From contig CARUPR010000012.1 in the NCBI GenBank assembly GCA_949077035.1, positions 1-22,871 on the forward strand: a DNA stretch of 22,871 nt. Reading direction: 5' to 3'. This document shows, piece after piece, positions 6,583-14,849 of this stretch. Source of the DNA: an uncultured Eubacteriales bacterium. GTDB lineage: Bacteria > Bacillota > Clostridia > Christensenellales > UBA1242. Position 1 is the stretch's first letter. The number at the start of each line of letters is the position of its first letter. Below the pieces are notes generated by a model. The model did no database searches. It was not told the DNA's origin and was given only the letters and a program-made list of their open reading frames with translations. The position numbers and the translations under genes were made by a program.

Positions 6583-6716
6583 AACACACCCAAACAAGCT
6601 TCGCTTAAACATAACAGAGCAAATATGACATAACAAAGTTTGCGTTTGTTTATATAAACTTTCACTTTAGATTGACTATATCTTTGTCCATAACTTTTTT
6701 GCCTAAAACTTCCCAT
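6564..6716 (-). CDS. Possible 50-aa single-helix membrane peptide upstream of the SpoIVFB-like gene
   Basis: An open frame from the ATG at 6714-6716 to TAA at 6564-6566. The first half is basic and polar (QKSYGQRYSQSKVKVYINK), the second a hydrophobic helix (LCYVIFALLCLSEACLGVLW), i.e. a cytoplasmic head plus one membrane segment. It overlaps the protease start by 19 bases in another frame, a usual operon arrangement. No Shine-Dalgarno is present; a possible promoter 7 bases upstream would make it leaderless. In sporulating bacilli the gene before spoIVFB is spoIVFA, which also has a basic cytoplasmic head and one membrane helix, but I see no real sequence identity. It could also be chance. 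Unrecognised. Confidence 0.45.
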   Translation of the reverse strand: MGSFRQKSYGQRYSQSKVKVYINKRKLCYVIFALLCLSEACLGVLWALGY

Positions 6717-6723
6717 GCTTAAA

Positions 6724-6753
6724 TTTATGCAAAGAATTTTTTTATAATTACAA
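6724..6753 (-). promoter_or_regulatory. Possible promoter of the small ORF / SpoIVFB-like gene
   Basis: Reverse strand TTGTAA (6748-6753), 18-nt spacer, CATAAA (6724-6729), each matching four of six consensus bases. A promoter is expected here because the scpB terminator lies just upstream. The ATG of the 50-codon ORF is 7 bases past the -10. Confidence 0.35.
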
Positions 6754-6757
6754 ATAC

Positions 6758-6784
6758 GAAAAAAAAAAGAGGATTTGCTCCTCT
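6758..6784 (-). terminator. Terminator of scpA-scpB
   Basis: AGAGGA (6768-6773) pairs with TCCTCT (6779-6784) around a 5-nt loop. On the reverse strand the stem is followed by an 11-base T tract (complement of the A run ending at 6768). It lies about 85 bases past the scpB stop. Confidence 0.82.
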
Positions 6785-6867
6785 CAATTTTTTATCATTT
6801 ATTTGATTCTTTAAAACTTTGATAATTTTTCATTTATTTATTTAAAACTTTTTAATAATTCAAAAAA

Positions 6868-7557
6868 TTAAACTGCATCAGTATTGTCTTCAATGTTTTC
6901 TGCTTCAATCATGCTGAAATCTTCACCCTTTAAGAAATCAGGCAATTCTTCATTAAATTCAAGATTTTCAACATTTCTGAATAAGGTGTTTTCATTTTGT
7001 TCATCTTCTTCAGCTCTGATAGTCTTAATCCTCTCTAAAAGTTGTTCATAATCAGGAAGGTCACTTAAATTTTTTATATCAAACCTCTTCAAAAAGTTTT
7101 CTGTTGTGCCAAACATCAATGGTTTGCCAACAGCATCCTTTCTTCCCACAACTTCAATCATATTTTGGTCAATCAATATCTGAACAGCATAGTCAGAATT
7201 TACCCTTCTTATATCTTCAATTTCAAGTTTTGTAATAGGCTGTTTATATGCTATGATAGCCAAAGTTTCAAGAGCTGCCCTAGTAAGAGATTTTTCTCTA
7301 ATAGGATTTAAGACATCTGATATGTAATTTGCATAAACAGGATTTGAAGAAAGTTGAACCTTGTTTTTATATTCAATCAACTGAATACCGCTGTCGCCAT
7401 TCAATGAATTTTTGATTTCTTCAATAGCCTTTTGAAGTTCTTTATTGCTTATTTCAAGTTTTTCGGCAATAAAATCTTTTTCTATTCCATCACCTGCAAC
7501 AAAAAGAATTGATAAAACAACCTCTTTTAAATTTAATACTGTATCTATTTTCCCCAT
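6868..7557 (-). CDS. scpB: Segregation and condensation protein B
   Basis: A 229-residue ScpB, the winged-helix subunit of the bacterial condensin SMC-ScpAB that organises and segregates chromosomes. The family core is clear: EVVLSILFVAGDGIE near the N-terminus, then LTRAALETLAIIAYKQPITKLEIEDIRRVNSDYAVQILIDQNMIEVVGRKDAVGKPLMFGTT, spanning two winged-helix domains. The last 40 residues are acidic and probably disordered. It follows scpA with an 18-base gap. A GAGGGG sequence ends only three bases before the ATG, giving a GAGG core at five bases: usable but tight. A terminator follows at 6758-6784. The smc gene is not in this window. Confidence 0.96.
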   Translation of the reverse strand: MGKIDTVLNLKEVVLSILFVAGDGIEKDFIAEKLEISNKELQKAIEEIKNSLNGDSGIQLIEYKNKVQLSSNPVYANYISDVLNPIREKSLTRAALETLAIIAYKQPITKLEIEDIRRVNSDYAVQILIDQNMIEVVGRKDAVGKPLMFGTTENFLKRFDIKNLSDLPDYEQLLERIKTIRAEEDEQNENTLFRNVENLEFNEELPDFLKGEDFSMIEAENIEDNTDAV

Positions 7558-7575
7558 TTTCCCCTCATAATATTG

Positions 7576-8373
7576 TTAATTTATTTCTTCATTTGATATT
7601 ACATTTATTTGAGCAAATATTCCCACCTGCTCCACCTTGACATTTTGAAGCTTTAAAAGCTCTAAAAGTGCAAGAAAAACATTTATCATTTCACTTTTGG
7701 TCATATCTGGAGCAAACAACTCTTCAAAAGGAAATCTCTTATGCTCTCTTGCATAACCGCGAATAGAAAGGATTTTATCAGCAACTGTAAACCTATCTTT
7801 TACAATCTTCTTTGGCGCTTCTTTTTCCTTTCCTCTTGCTTCAGCTCTTGCAAGCAATCCTGCAAAAGCATCAAGAAGTTTATCAAGAACCATATCTTTT
7901 ATTATCACCTTAACCTTTTCAGTTTCCTTTCCAGGTTTGCGATACATTTTGTTGATATCTTCTATCTCTCTCAGCTTTGCACCAGTTTCTTTGAAAAGCT
8001 CATATTCTTTAAGACGTTGTAAAAGCATTGTTTCACTATCTTCAACCTCAATCTCATCTTCAGTTTCAACAGGTAAAAGATGCTTTGATTTTATTTCAAT
8101 AAGGGTTGCAGCCACAATAATAAACTCGCTTGCCCTGTCCATATCAATGCTGTCGATATCCTGCATATATTCAAGATATTGCTCTGTAATATCGGCAAGT
8201 TTAACACTCATAATATCAAGCTTTGCATCTTTAATAAGGTGAAGAAGAAGGTCAAGTGGGCCCTCAAAATTATCAAGCTTAAATCTCACCTTATCATCGA
8301 CAAAAGAAAGCTGTTCTGTTTCAACAACTTCATTATTTTCTTTAGTTTCATTTGTAATATTTAATTCAGACAT
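7576..8373 (-). CDS. scpA: Segregation and condensation protein A
   Basis: A 265-residue ScpA, the kleisin that bridges the SMC head domains and binds ScpB. Diagnostic motifs are FKLDNFEGPLDLLLHLIKDAKLDI near the N-terminus, DITEQYLEYM, and ASEFIIVAATLIEIKSKHLLP; the C-terminal winged helix ends with FLALLELLKLQNVKVEQ. The first about 25 residues are an acidic, polar extension. The open frame begins at a TTG at 8412, but that TTG is part of the promoter -35. The ATG at 8373 is 10 bases past the -10 and has no Shine-Dalgarno, so the transcript is predicted to be nearly leaderless. First gene of the scpA-scpB pair. Confidence 0.95.
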   Translation of the reverse strand: MSELNITNETKENNEVVETEQLSFVDDKVRFKLDNFEGPLDLLLHLIKDAKLDIMSVKLADITEQYLEYMQDIDSIDMDRASEFIIVAATLIEIKSKHLLPVETEDEIEVEDSETMLLQRLKEYELFKETGAKLREIEDINKMYRKPGKETEKVKVIIKDMVLDKLLDAFAGLLARAEARGKEKEAPKKIVKDRFTVADKILSIRGYAREHKRFPFEELFAPDMTKSEMINVFLALLELLKLQNVKVEQVGIFAQINVISNEEIN

Positions 8374-8383
8374 AACCAAAATA

Positions 8384-8412
8384 ATTATACTATAATTAAA
8401 AATAAAAATCAA
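8384..8412 (-). promoter_or_regulatory. Promoter of scpA-scpB
   Basis: Reverse strand -35 TTGATT (8407-8412), exact 17-nt spacer, perfect -10 TATAAT (8384-8389). The scpA ATG (8373) is 10 bases downstream of the -10, leaving a leader of only about 3 nt. The upstream stretch up to the dacF terminator is pyrimidine-rich on the forward strand and shows no gene. Confidence 0.75.
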
Positions 8413-8636
8413 GATTTTTTATCTAAAAAAGCTTAAATAATTGGCTTAGACATTGCCCAATTTAAAAACGCCCCTTTTCTGTTATTCTCACCTCTTAAAA
8501 CAAAGCCTAAAATTCTTCTGCTAAATAAATTTTTCAAAAAGAAGACTTTTGCTTTTTCTTACCTTTATTTCGCAGCTAACTTACCTTTTTCTTGCCTGCC
8601 TAAAAACTCACACATTTTTTGTCTTTATTTTGCACC

Positions 8637-8666
8637 AAAAAAAGCCATCATTATGATGACTTTTTT
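8637..8666 (-). terminator. Terminator of dacF
   Basis: The A run and AGCCATCA (to 8650) pair with TGATGACT and the T run (from 8654) around a 3-nt loop. The single mismatch becomes a G-U pair on the reverse strand. It lies about 10 bases past the dacF stop and is followed on the reverse strand by T residues. Confidence 0.82.
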
Positions 8667-8675
8667 ATTAGCATT

Positions 8676-9848
8676 TTACCAACCAACAACAATCTTGTCA
8701 AAGCAATCTTTCAATGAAACTTTTTCAAGGTCTTGTCCGACAACTAAATTGATTTCTTTTAAAACATTTCCCTCTTTTGAAATAATAACTTTTCCCACTT
8801 TATCACCTTTTGAAAGAGGAGCTGTTATCTTATTAGGATTTTCATAAGTTATGTCATAAGAAGTTTTATCACCCTTTTTAGCTACAACCGAGAAGGTTTC
8901 TTGCGAAAAGACATCAACTTCATTTATCTTTCCCTTATTTACTGGCAGTTTAAATAATGCTTTATCTTGACTTACAATTTCTTTATTTTCATAGTTTGCA
9001 AATCCATAATTGAATAACTTGCTACATTCATTAAAACGAGTTTGGCTGTTTTGTGCACCTATGACAACTGAGATTAATCTCATATTGTTTCTTTTTGCAG
9101 AAGCTGAAAGGCAGCAGCCAGCCTCATTTGTTGAGCCAGTTTTTCCACTATCGCAACCTTCATAATATTTTACAAGCCTATTTGTATTTACTATTTCTGT
9201 TTTTCTTCCTGATGGATGAATAAAATCTTCCATCCAAATTGTGCTGTATTTATGATAAATATCATGTTTAGAAACTTCTTTTAAAACAATAGCACAATCT
9301 CTTGCACATGAATATTGTTCAGGAGCTGGAAGACCTGTGCAATTTGAATAATTGGTATCGTTCATACCAAGCTCTTTTGCCCTCTCATTCATTCTTGCAA
9401 CAAAGGTTTTTTCACTTCCGCTTATATGTTCGGCAAGAGCAACAGAAGCATCATTTGCAGAGGCAATAATCACACCTTTTAAAAGGTCACCCGCTTTATA
9501 TTCAACAAAAGGGTCAATAAAAACCTGACTTCCACCCATACCAGACGCATTTTCAGAAGTTGTGATAAGAGTATCTTCAGAAAGATTTTCATTTTCCATT
9601 TCTTCAAGTGTAATTAAAATTGTCATCATCTTAACCATACTTGCAATAGGAAGATGTTTGTTTGCATCCTTTTCAAAAAGCATTGTTCCTGAAGCAAAAT
9701 CAACAAGACAAGCACTTTTACTTGTTATATCCAAAGTTTCTGGTTGTTTAGCCATGGTTTGAATTGAAGCAATATTCTGCATACCAGTGCAACATATTGA
9801 TACTAGTATACACAACATAATACAAAATATAGAAATCTTTTTAATCAT
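8676..9848 (-). CDS. dacF: D-alanyl-D-alanine carboxypeptidase (DacF/PBP5 type)
   Basis: A 390-residue low-molecular-weight penicillin-binding protein that trims the terminal D-Ala of peptidoglycan pentapeptides outside the membrane. A signal peptide (MIKKISIFCIMLCILVSICC) is followed by the three active-site motifs SMVK (S70-K73), SAN (130-132) and KTG (236-238). The C-terminal beta-rich PBP5_C part covers about 285-370, and the last residues (LKDCFDKIVVGW) could form an amphipathic anchor. Length matches B. subtilis DacF (389), but DacA/DacB-type roles are not excluded. The start is supported by AAGGAG (complement of 9858-9863) nine bases upstream. Monocistronic; terminator at 8637-8666. 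Confidence 0.94.
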   Translation of the reverse strand: MIKKISIFCIMLCILVSICCTGMQNIASIQTMAKQPETLDITSKSACLVDFASGTMLFEKDANKHLPIASMVKMMTILITLEEMENENLSEDTLITTSENASGMGGSQVFIDPFVEYKAGDLLKGVIIASANDASVALAEHISGSEKTFVARMNERAKELGMNDTNYSNCTGLPAPEQYSCARDCAIVLKEVSKHDIYHKYSTIWMEDFIHPSGRKTEIVNTNRLVKYYEGCDSGKTGSTNEAGCCLSASAKRNNMRLISVVIGAQNSQTRFNECSKLFNYGFANYENKEIVSQDKALFKLPVNKGKINEVDVFSQETFSVVAKKGDKTSYDITYENPNKITAPLSKGDKVGKVIISKEGNVLKEINLVVGQDLEKVSLKDCFDKIVVGW

Positions 9849-10025
9849 AAATTAATTCTCCTTTTGAGAATAGTTTTTACGAAAGAAAAATTTTTATACT
9901 TTGAAAATAATTTTAATACCTATATTTTAAATATTTTCACCCTTCTCTTTTTTATTTTTATTCAAATATATTTTTTTGATTGCTTATCTAAAATTACAAT
10001 ATTTATTAATAATTTTTTATACTTT

Positions 10026-10640
10026 TTAAATAATTAAAATAAACTTTGCACTAAACAAAACCAAAAATACAGATTCTACAATGCAAATACAAATTAAGCA
10101 AACAAGTGCACAAACAATAAGTTTTGTCCTTTGTTTTGGCACCCTGCAACCTCCAAAGCACTTATAATCACGTATTGTTTTTGTCATCAAAATAAAGAAT
10201 ACAGCCAAAACAACCAATGCAAGAAGTTGGCAAGGAAAAGCCACAATAACAGAAATTACAACACCAGAAAATCCATATCTAATAATCAGTAAACATACAT
10301 TTAAGCCAAGCAGATAAGTCCTGTATGCCAAAAAGATTATACCTATTGGAAAAATATAAACAGAAAAAGAACACCCAAACAAAATCAGTGCTATAAACAA
10401 CATAGAAAAAAGTCGTGTGAAAAAGCTTGTTGCAAGCCCCCCTGTTCTGACATCAACCACACCATATCCGTCAAGGTGTGCAAAGCTGGAACGAGTCTTG
10501 ATTGCTACAATAATACCTGTTAAAAGAGCAATGATAGAAATCACAGAAATTATTACAATAAAAAGCTTGCTTTCTTTAAGCATATCACAGGCAAATCGTG
10601 TCGCCTCTTTAATTTGTCGGTTTTTGTTTTTATATGTCAT
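10026..10640 (-). CDS. SpoIIM-like integral membrane protein (DUF95 family)
   Basis: A 204-residue polytopic membrane protein. A charged N-terminus (KNKNRQIKEATRFACDMLKESK) precedes a helix at about 26-48, a loop, then at least four more helices. The segment FPIGIIFLAYRTYLLGLNVCLLIIRYGFSG is the conserved centre of the SpoIIM/DUF95 family. SpoIIM works with SpoIID and SpoIIP in engulfment during sporulation, but relatives occur in non-sporulating bacteria. The ATG at 10640 has no Shine-Dalgarno and no clear promoter was found. It lies downstream of the ynbB terminator, so it needs its own. The intergenic stretches on both sides show no gene. Confidence 0.85.
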   Translation of the reverse strand: MTYKNKNRQIKEATRFACDMLKESKLFIVIISVISIIALLTGIIVAIKTRSSFAHLDGYGVVDVRTGGLATSFFTRLFSMLFIALILFGCSFSVYIFPIGIIFLAYRTYLLGLNVCLLIIRYGFSGVVISVIVAFPCQLLALVVLAVFFILMTKTIRDYKCFGGCRVPKQRTKLIVCALVCLICICIVESVFLVLFSAKFILII

Positions 10641-10702
10641 ATTGTAATTTATGTTTAATATTAAAAAAAAGAACTTTTTTATTTTATCTTGTTGTTAAAT
10701 TT

Positions 10703-10730
10703 AAAAAAAACATATTATAAAAATATGTTT
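10703..10730 (-). terminator. Terminator of the miaB-mutS-mutL-miaA-ynbB operon
   Basis: AAACATATT (10708-10716) pairs perfectly with AATATGTTT (10722-10730) around a 5-nt loop. On the reverse strand it runs into eight T residues (complement of 10703-10710). It lies about 30 bases past the ynbB stop. Confidence 0.78.
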
Positions 10731-10760
10731 CTTTGGTTTTTATAAAATTTATATAATCCT

Positions 10761-11987
10761 TCAACCTTTAAAAGCATTGTCATTTGCAAGTTTTTCTGCA
10801 AAAATTTTGATATGCTCATAGGTTAGTCCACCCTGAAAATAAGCAATATAAGGTGCTCTTATTGGACTATCACAAGAAAGTTCTATTGACGCCCCACCGA
10901 CGAAAGTCCCTGCTGCCATAATCACTTCATCTTTATAGCCAGGCATCTCCCAAGGCATTGGCAAAACATAACCATCCACTGGAGATACTGTTTGAACAAG
11001 TTGAACAAACTTTATAAGTTCTTCCTTGGTATCAAATATTATTGATTTAATTATATCTTGAGGTTGTTCATCATTTGCTGGAACAATTTGATAACCTTTA
11101 TCTTCCATAACTTGACCAACTAAAAGACTTCCTTTAAGTGCTTGTGCCACAACATGAGGAGATAAGAACAAACCTTGATAATAAAGTCGATATCCAAGTT
11201 CATAAGAGCCTATATCAAGTTTTATAGAAGGATTTGTAAATCTTGTTGAAATCATATCAACAGCTTTATCACTTCCCACAATATATCCACCGGTTGGGGC
11301 AATTCCACCACCAGGATTTTTGATGAGTGAGCCCATTATCACATCAGCTCCGACATCTGTTGGCTCAACCTTATCAACAAATTCTCCATAACAATTATCA
11401 ACAACAATAAAGCTGTCAGGTGAAATCTTTTTAATTTCATCAAATAGAGGTTTCATTTCAAATGGCGAAATTGCCTTTCTGTCGCTATATCCCCTAGACC
11501 TTTGAAGATAAACCATTTTAGGTTTTAATTCTTTGACAGCTTGGCAAATTCTATCAAAATCAAGTTCACCGCCATTTATCAAATCAATCTGCTTATATTT
11601 CACCCCAAATTCTTCAAGTGAGCCATTATTTTTGCCAAAAATAGTATCATAAATTGTGTCATATGGAAGCCCTGTAACAGACAACATAACATCGCCATTT
11701 CTTAAAAGACCATACAAAACGGTAGAAATAGCATGAGTTCCGCAGGTAATAAGTGGTGAAATTATTGCATTTTCTCCACCAAAAACTTTGGCATAAAGTT
11801 TTGCCAAGGTTTCTCTTCCAATATCACCATGGCCATAACCTGTGCTGCCACTAAAACATTGTGAAGAAATTTTTAAGTCAATAAAGGCATCAAGCACCTT
11901 CTTTTGATTATGTAAAGCTATATCATCAATGCGACCAAACTGTTCTTTTAATTTTTCTTCCGCTTTTGCGATTAAATTTTCAACCAT
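10761..11987 (-). CDS. ynbB: Methionine gamma-lyase family PLP protein (YnbB-type)
   Basis: A 408-residue PLP-dependent protein of the family often labelled aluminium-resistance protein or methionine gamma-lyase family. Visible features are the glycine-rich GSTGYGHGDIGRETL, ISPLITCGTHAISTVLYGLLRNGD, VVDNCYGEF with the expected PLP-contacting Asp, and SLIKNPGGGIAPTGGYIVG with the likely Schiff-base lysine at about residue 220. The C-terminal part contains GASIELSCDSPIRAPY. The true substrate in this family is not firmly known. The ATG lies inside the 3' end of miaA (16-base overlap), making it the last gene of the miaB operon. Linkage of ynbB to miaA is common in Bacillota. Function by family only. 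Confidence 0.92.
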   Translation of the reverse strand: MVENLIAKAEEKLKEQFGRIDDIALHNQKKVLDAFIDLKISSQCFSGSTGYGHGDIGRETLAKLYAKVFGGENAIISPLITCGTHAISTVLYGLLRNGDVMLSVTGLPYDTIYDTIFGKNNGSLEEFGVKYKQIDLINGGELDFDRICQAVKELKPKMVYLQRSRGYSDRKAISPFEMKPLFDEIKKISPDSFIVVDNCYGEFVDKVEPTDVGADVIMGSLIKNPGGGIAPTGGYIVGSDKAVDMISTRFTNPSIKLDIGSYELGYRLYYQGLFLSPHVVAQALKGSLLVGQVMEDKGYQIVPANDEQPQDIIKSIIFDTKEELIKFVQLVQTVSPVDGYVLPMPWEMPGYKDEVIMAAGTFVGGASIELSCDSPIRAPYIAYFQGGLTYEHIKIFAEKLANDNAFKG

Positions 11988-12874
11988 TTCTTAATTTCTT
12001 CCTCCATTTTATTCAAATACCCTTCTTCTTCAACATCAAAATATTCGATATTTTGCATACCACGCATTAAGGTAAGTTGCCTTTTTGCATAATTTCTTGT
12101 ATGCTGAGCTATCAATTCCACCATTTCTATCTCAGATATTTCGCCATTTAAATATGGCAAGACTTCTTTATATCCAATTGCACGCATAGGTTGACATTCG
12201 CCATATTTAACATACAAATTTTTAGTTTCTTCTATAAGTCCTTGTTCTATCATTTTTTTGCATCTTAAATTAATTCTTTCATAAAGCCTTTCTCTTTGCA
12301 TAGAAAGTGCCATAAGCTTAAAATCAAATTCTGTTGGAGTATTTTCCAATTTTTCATCGCCATAAGTAGCGATTTCTAATGCCCTTATCAACCTGACTTT
12401 ATTATTTCTATCAGTTTTATTTGCAAGTTCTCTCGACAATGTATAAAGTTTGTTATAAAGACTTTCTAGCCCTTCTTTTGCAGCTAAATTTTCAAGTTCA
12501 TTGCGAAATTCACAATGTTTTTGTGTTCCGCCAAAATTAAAACCACCAATAAGTGCTTTTATATATAAAGCTGTCCCACCACAAATCAATGGCGTCTTCC
12601 CTTTTTCCATTATTTCTTCGATTTTGTCTTTAGTAAATTTGACAAAATCACTTACAGTAAATTCATTTTCTGCAGAAAGAATGTCAATCCCATGATGAAC
12701 AATGCCCTGCATTTCTTCTTTTGTAATTTTGGCAGAGCCGATGTCAAATTCCTTAAAAATTTGCACCGAGTCAGCTGAAATTATTTCCATATTAAATTTT
12801 TGTGCAAGTTTAATTGCTGTTGCGCTTTTGCCTATCCCTGTCGGTCCCATAAGCACCAATACTTTCCCTTTCAT
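11972..12874 (-). CDS. miaA: tRNA dimethylallyltransferase MiaA
   Basis: A 300-residue enzyme that adds a dimethylallyl group to A37 of tRNAs reading UNN codons, forming i6A. The P-loop GPTGIGKS is near the N-terminus, followed by ISADSVQIFKEFDIGSAK, a conserved GIDIL segment, and GGTALYIKALI. The late segment RAIGYKEV precedes HTRNYAKRQLTLMR, both standard. The frame extends 10 codons further upstream, but the ATG at 12874 is chosen. It lies one base after the mutL TGA, with AAAGGA (complement of 12884-12889) at normal distance, and starts directly before the P-loop strand. i6A is the substrate of MiaB, encoded first in this operon. Confidence 0.96.
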   Translation of the reverse strand: MKGKVLVLMGPTGIGKSATAIKLAQKFNMEIISADSVQIFKEFDIGSAKITKEEMQGIVHHGIDILSAENEFTVSDFVKFTKDKIEEIMEKGKTPLICGGTALYIKALIGGFNFGGTQKHCEFRNELENLAAKEGLESLYNKLYTLSRELANKTDRNNKVRLIRALEIATYGDEKLENTPTEFDFKLMALSMQRERLYERINLRCKKMIEQGLIEETKNLYVKYGECQPMRAIGYKEVLPYLNGEISEIEMVELIAQHTRNYAKRQLTLMRGMQNIEYFDVEEEGYLNKMEEEIKKWLKI

Positions 12875-12875
12875 T

Positions 12876-14846
12876 TCAAACAATCCTTTTAAACATCTTT
12901 TCAAATTCTCGTTTTGAAATGACTAAGGTAATTGGTCTGCCATGAGGACAAAGCATCACACCCTTTCTGACTTCTTCTATGATATAGGCACATTCATTCT
13001 TGTCAATTGTATCACCTGCTTTAATAGCGTGTTTGCAGGCAGACTGGCATAATTTTGAATGTATAAAATCACTAGGTTTTCTTTCAAGATTTAAGCTTTC
13101 AGCAACTAATTCATCAACAAATTTTGCAAGGTCTATATATGATAAAATATAAGGCAGGCTTACGATTGTCAAAGTATTGCCATCTTTATTTATCTCAAAA
13201 CCCAATTTCTCGAGATTTGGCATAAGCATTTCTAAAGATTGTGATTCTTTTGCACCAACAGTAAAAGTATATGGCGCCAAAAGTTGTTGCTTTGCCTTTG
13301 TTTGGGCATCTGCACCTTTGACAAGTTTGTCATACAATAATCTTTCATGGGCTGCGTGCTGGTCAATAAAATAAATGGCATCTTGATATTCTATTGCAAT
13401 ATAAGTTTTAAAAATTGTGCCCAAGATTTGCATTTCATCTTTTACATTTGCTTTCAAGAAATTTTGAGTTTCATTTTCAATAACTCTATTAAATTTTTCT
13501 CCATTTTGGTCAAAGAAAAATATAGAATTATTTTTTGAAGATACAACAGTGTCCTTTAAAGACATATTTTCAAGGTCTTCAATGTCCTTATCTTTTGGTT
13601 TTTGCGACTCAGAAATGTCAAGCTCAACCTCTTTTATTTCATCACCAGAAGAATTTATATTAAAGCTCTTGCCTTCAAAGGCAGGTATTTTTAAATTATC
13701 ATCCTTTTCTGGTTCATTTATAATTTCTGGTTTTTTCTCACTAATTAAACTAAAAAAGTCATCGGTATTTTCTTGAGGTTTTGCAACCATAAACTCATCT
13801 GCAATTATATGTTGATTTTCAGAATTTGTAAATTTATCTCTTCCCAAGAAATTTTGAATTTGGTCAATAGACAACAAAGCACCTTCAACTGCACGTCGGA
13901 CAATGCTGTATATCATATTTGGATTTTCAAACTTAACCTCTCTTTTTGATGGATGAACATTTACATCAACATTTTCAGGAGGCACAGAAATTGAAATTAC
14001 ATAAACTGGAAATCTACCCTTCATTAAAAATGAGGAATAGATATTTGAAATACATGCTGATACCAAAGGATTTTCAACATATCGATTATTTACAAAAAGT
14101 GTCTGATAAGTCCTGTTACTTTTTGAAATTTTTGGCTTTGTTATAAAGCCATTTATTTTAAATCCATTTTCTTCAAAATTGATTTCAACTAAATTGTTGT
14201 AAATCTCATTTCCATATATTGTATATATTATGTCAGACATACTACAAGATGATGTATTATATACCTGTTTTCCGTCAACATAATATTGAAAAGCAATATT
14301 GCTGAAAGACAGCATAAATCTTTCAACAAGGTGTGTAATTTCAGATTCCTCTGTTTTTGGTTTTCTTAAAAATTTTGCTCTGACTGGAGTATTGAAAAAT
14401 AAATTGCTGCAACTTATTGTTGTCCCATTCGTCCTTGCCAATTCTTCAACCTGCCCAAACTCACCGCCTTCAACTCTTATACTATGACCAATATTTCCAT
14501 CAATAGTTTTTGAAGAAAGTTTTACCTGACAAACTGAAGCTATACTTGCAAGCGCTTCACCTCTAAAACCCAAGCTTAAAATGCTATCTAAATCATTTGC
14601 ATATTTTATTTTGCTTGTCGCATGAGGAAGAAAGGCAATCATAATATCTTCTTTATCAATGCCACAGCCATCGTCAGAGATGGTAATATTTTTTATTCCA
14701 CCACCTTCAATGTCTATTCTTATATTTTTTGCACCTGCATCAATGCTATTTTCAACAAGTTCTTTTACGATTGAAGCTGGCTTTTCAACAACTTCTCCTG
14801 CAGAGATTCTATTGAAAACACTGGGCTCTAAAATATTTATTTTCAT
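12876..14846 (-). CDS. mutL: DNA mismatch repair protein MutL
   Basis: A 656-residue MutL, which couples mismatch recognition by MutS to strand removal. The GHKL ATPase domain is intact: RISAGEVVEKPASIVKELVENSIDAGA with the ATP-hydrolysis Glu, DDGCGI, ATSKI and GFRGEAL. A charged linker (about 340-460) leads to the C-terminal dimerisation/endonuclease domain with DQHAAHERLLYD (about 494-505), ACKHAIKAGD (about 602-611) and CPHGRP (about 631-636). In the endonuclease motif DQHA-x2-E-x4-E the last Glu is Asp. It is an endonuclease-type MutL, as expected for a bacterium without MutH. It starts three bases after the mutS stop; GAGGAGG at the end of mutS serves as its ribosome site. Confidence 0.97.
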   Translation of the reverse strand: MKINILEPSVFNRISAGEVVEKPASIVKELVENSIDAGAKNIRIDIEGGGIKNITISDDGCGIDKEDIMIAFLPHATSKIKYANDLDSILSLGFRGEALASIASVCQVKLSSKTIDGNIGHSIRVEGGEFGQVEELARTNGTTISCSNLFFNTPVRAKFLRKPKTEESEITHLVERFMLSFSNIAFQYYVDGKQVYNTSSCSMSDIIYTIYGNEIYNNLVEINFEENGFKINGFITKPKISKSNRTYQTLFVNNRYVENPLVSACISNIYSSFLMKGRFPVYVISISVPPENVDVNVHPSKREVKFENPNMIYSIVRRAVEGALLSIDQIQNFLGRDKFTNSENQHIIADEFMVAKPQENTDDFFSLISEKKPEIINEPEKDDNLKIPAFEGKSFNINSSGDEIKEVELDISESQKPKDKDIEDLENMSLKDTVVSSKNNSIFFFDQNGEKFNRVIENETQNFLKANVKDEMQILGTIFKTYIAIEYQDAIYFIDQHAAHERLLYDKLVKGADAQTKAKQQLLAPYTFTVGAKESQSLEMLMPNLEKLGFEINKDGNTLTIVSLPYILSYIDLAKFVDELVAESLNLERKPSDFIHSKLCQSACKHAIKAGDTIDKNECAYIIEEVRKGVMLCPHGRPITLVISKREFEKMFKRIV

Positions 14847-14849
14847 CTT

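Noticed and set aside
8583..8616. Short reverse-strand ORF of about 16 codons (starting MCEFLG) in the scpA-dacF intergenic region
   Set aside because: No ribosome site, no recognisable pattern and too short to tell from chance; the region is pyrimidine-rich intergenic sequence.
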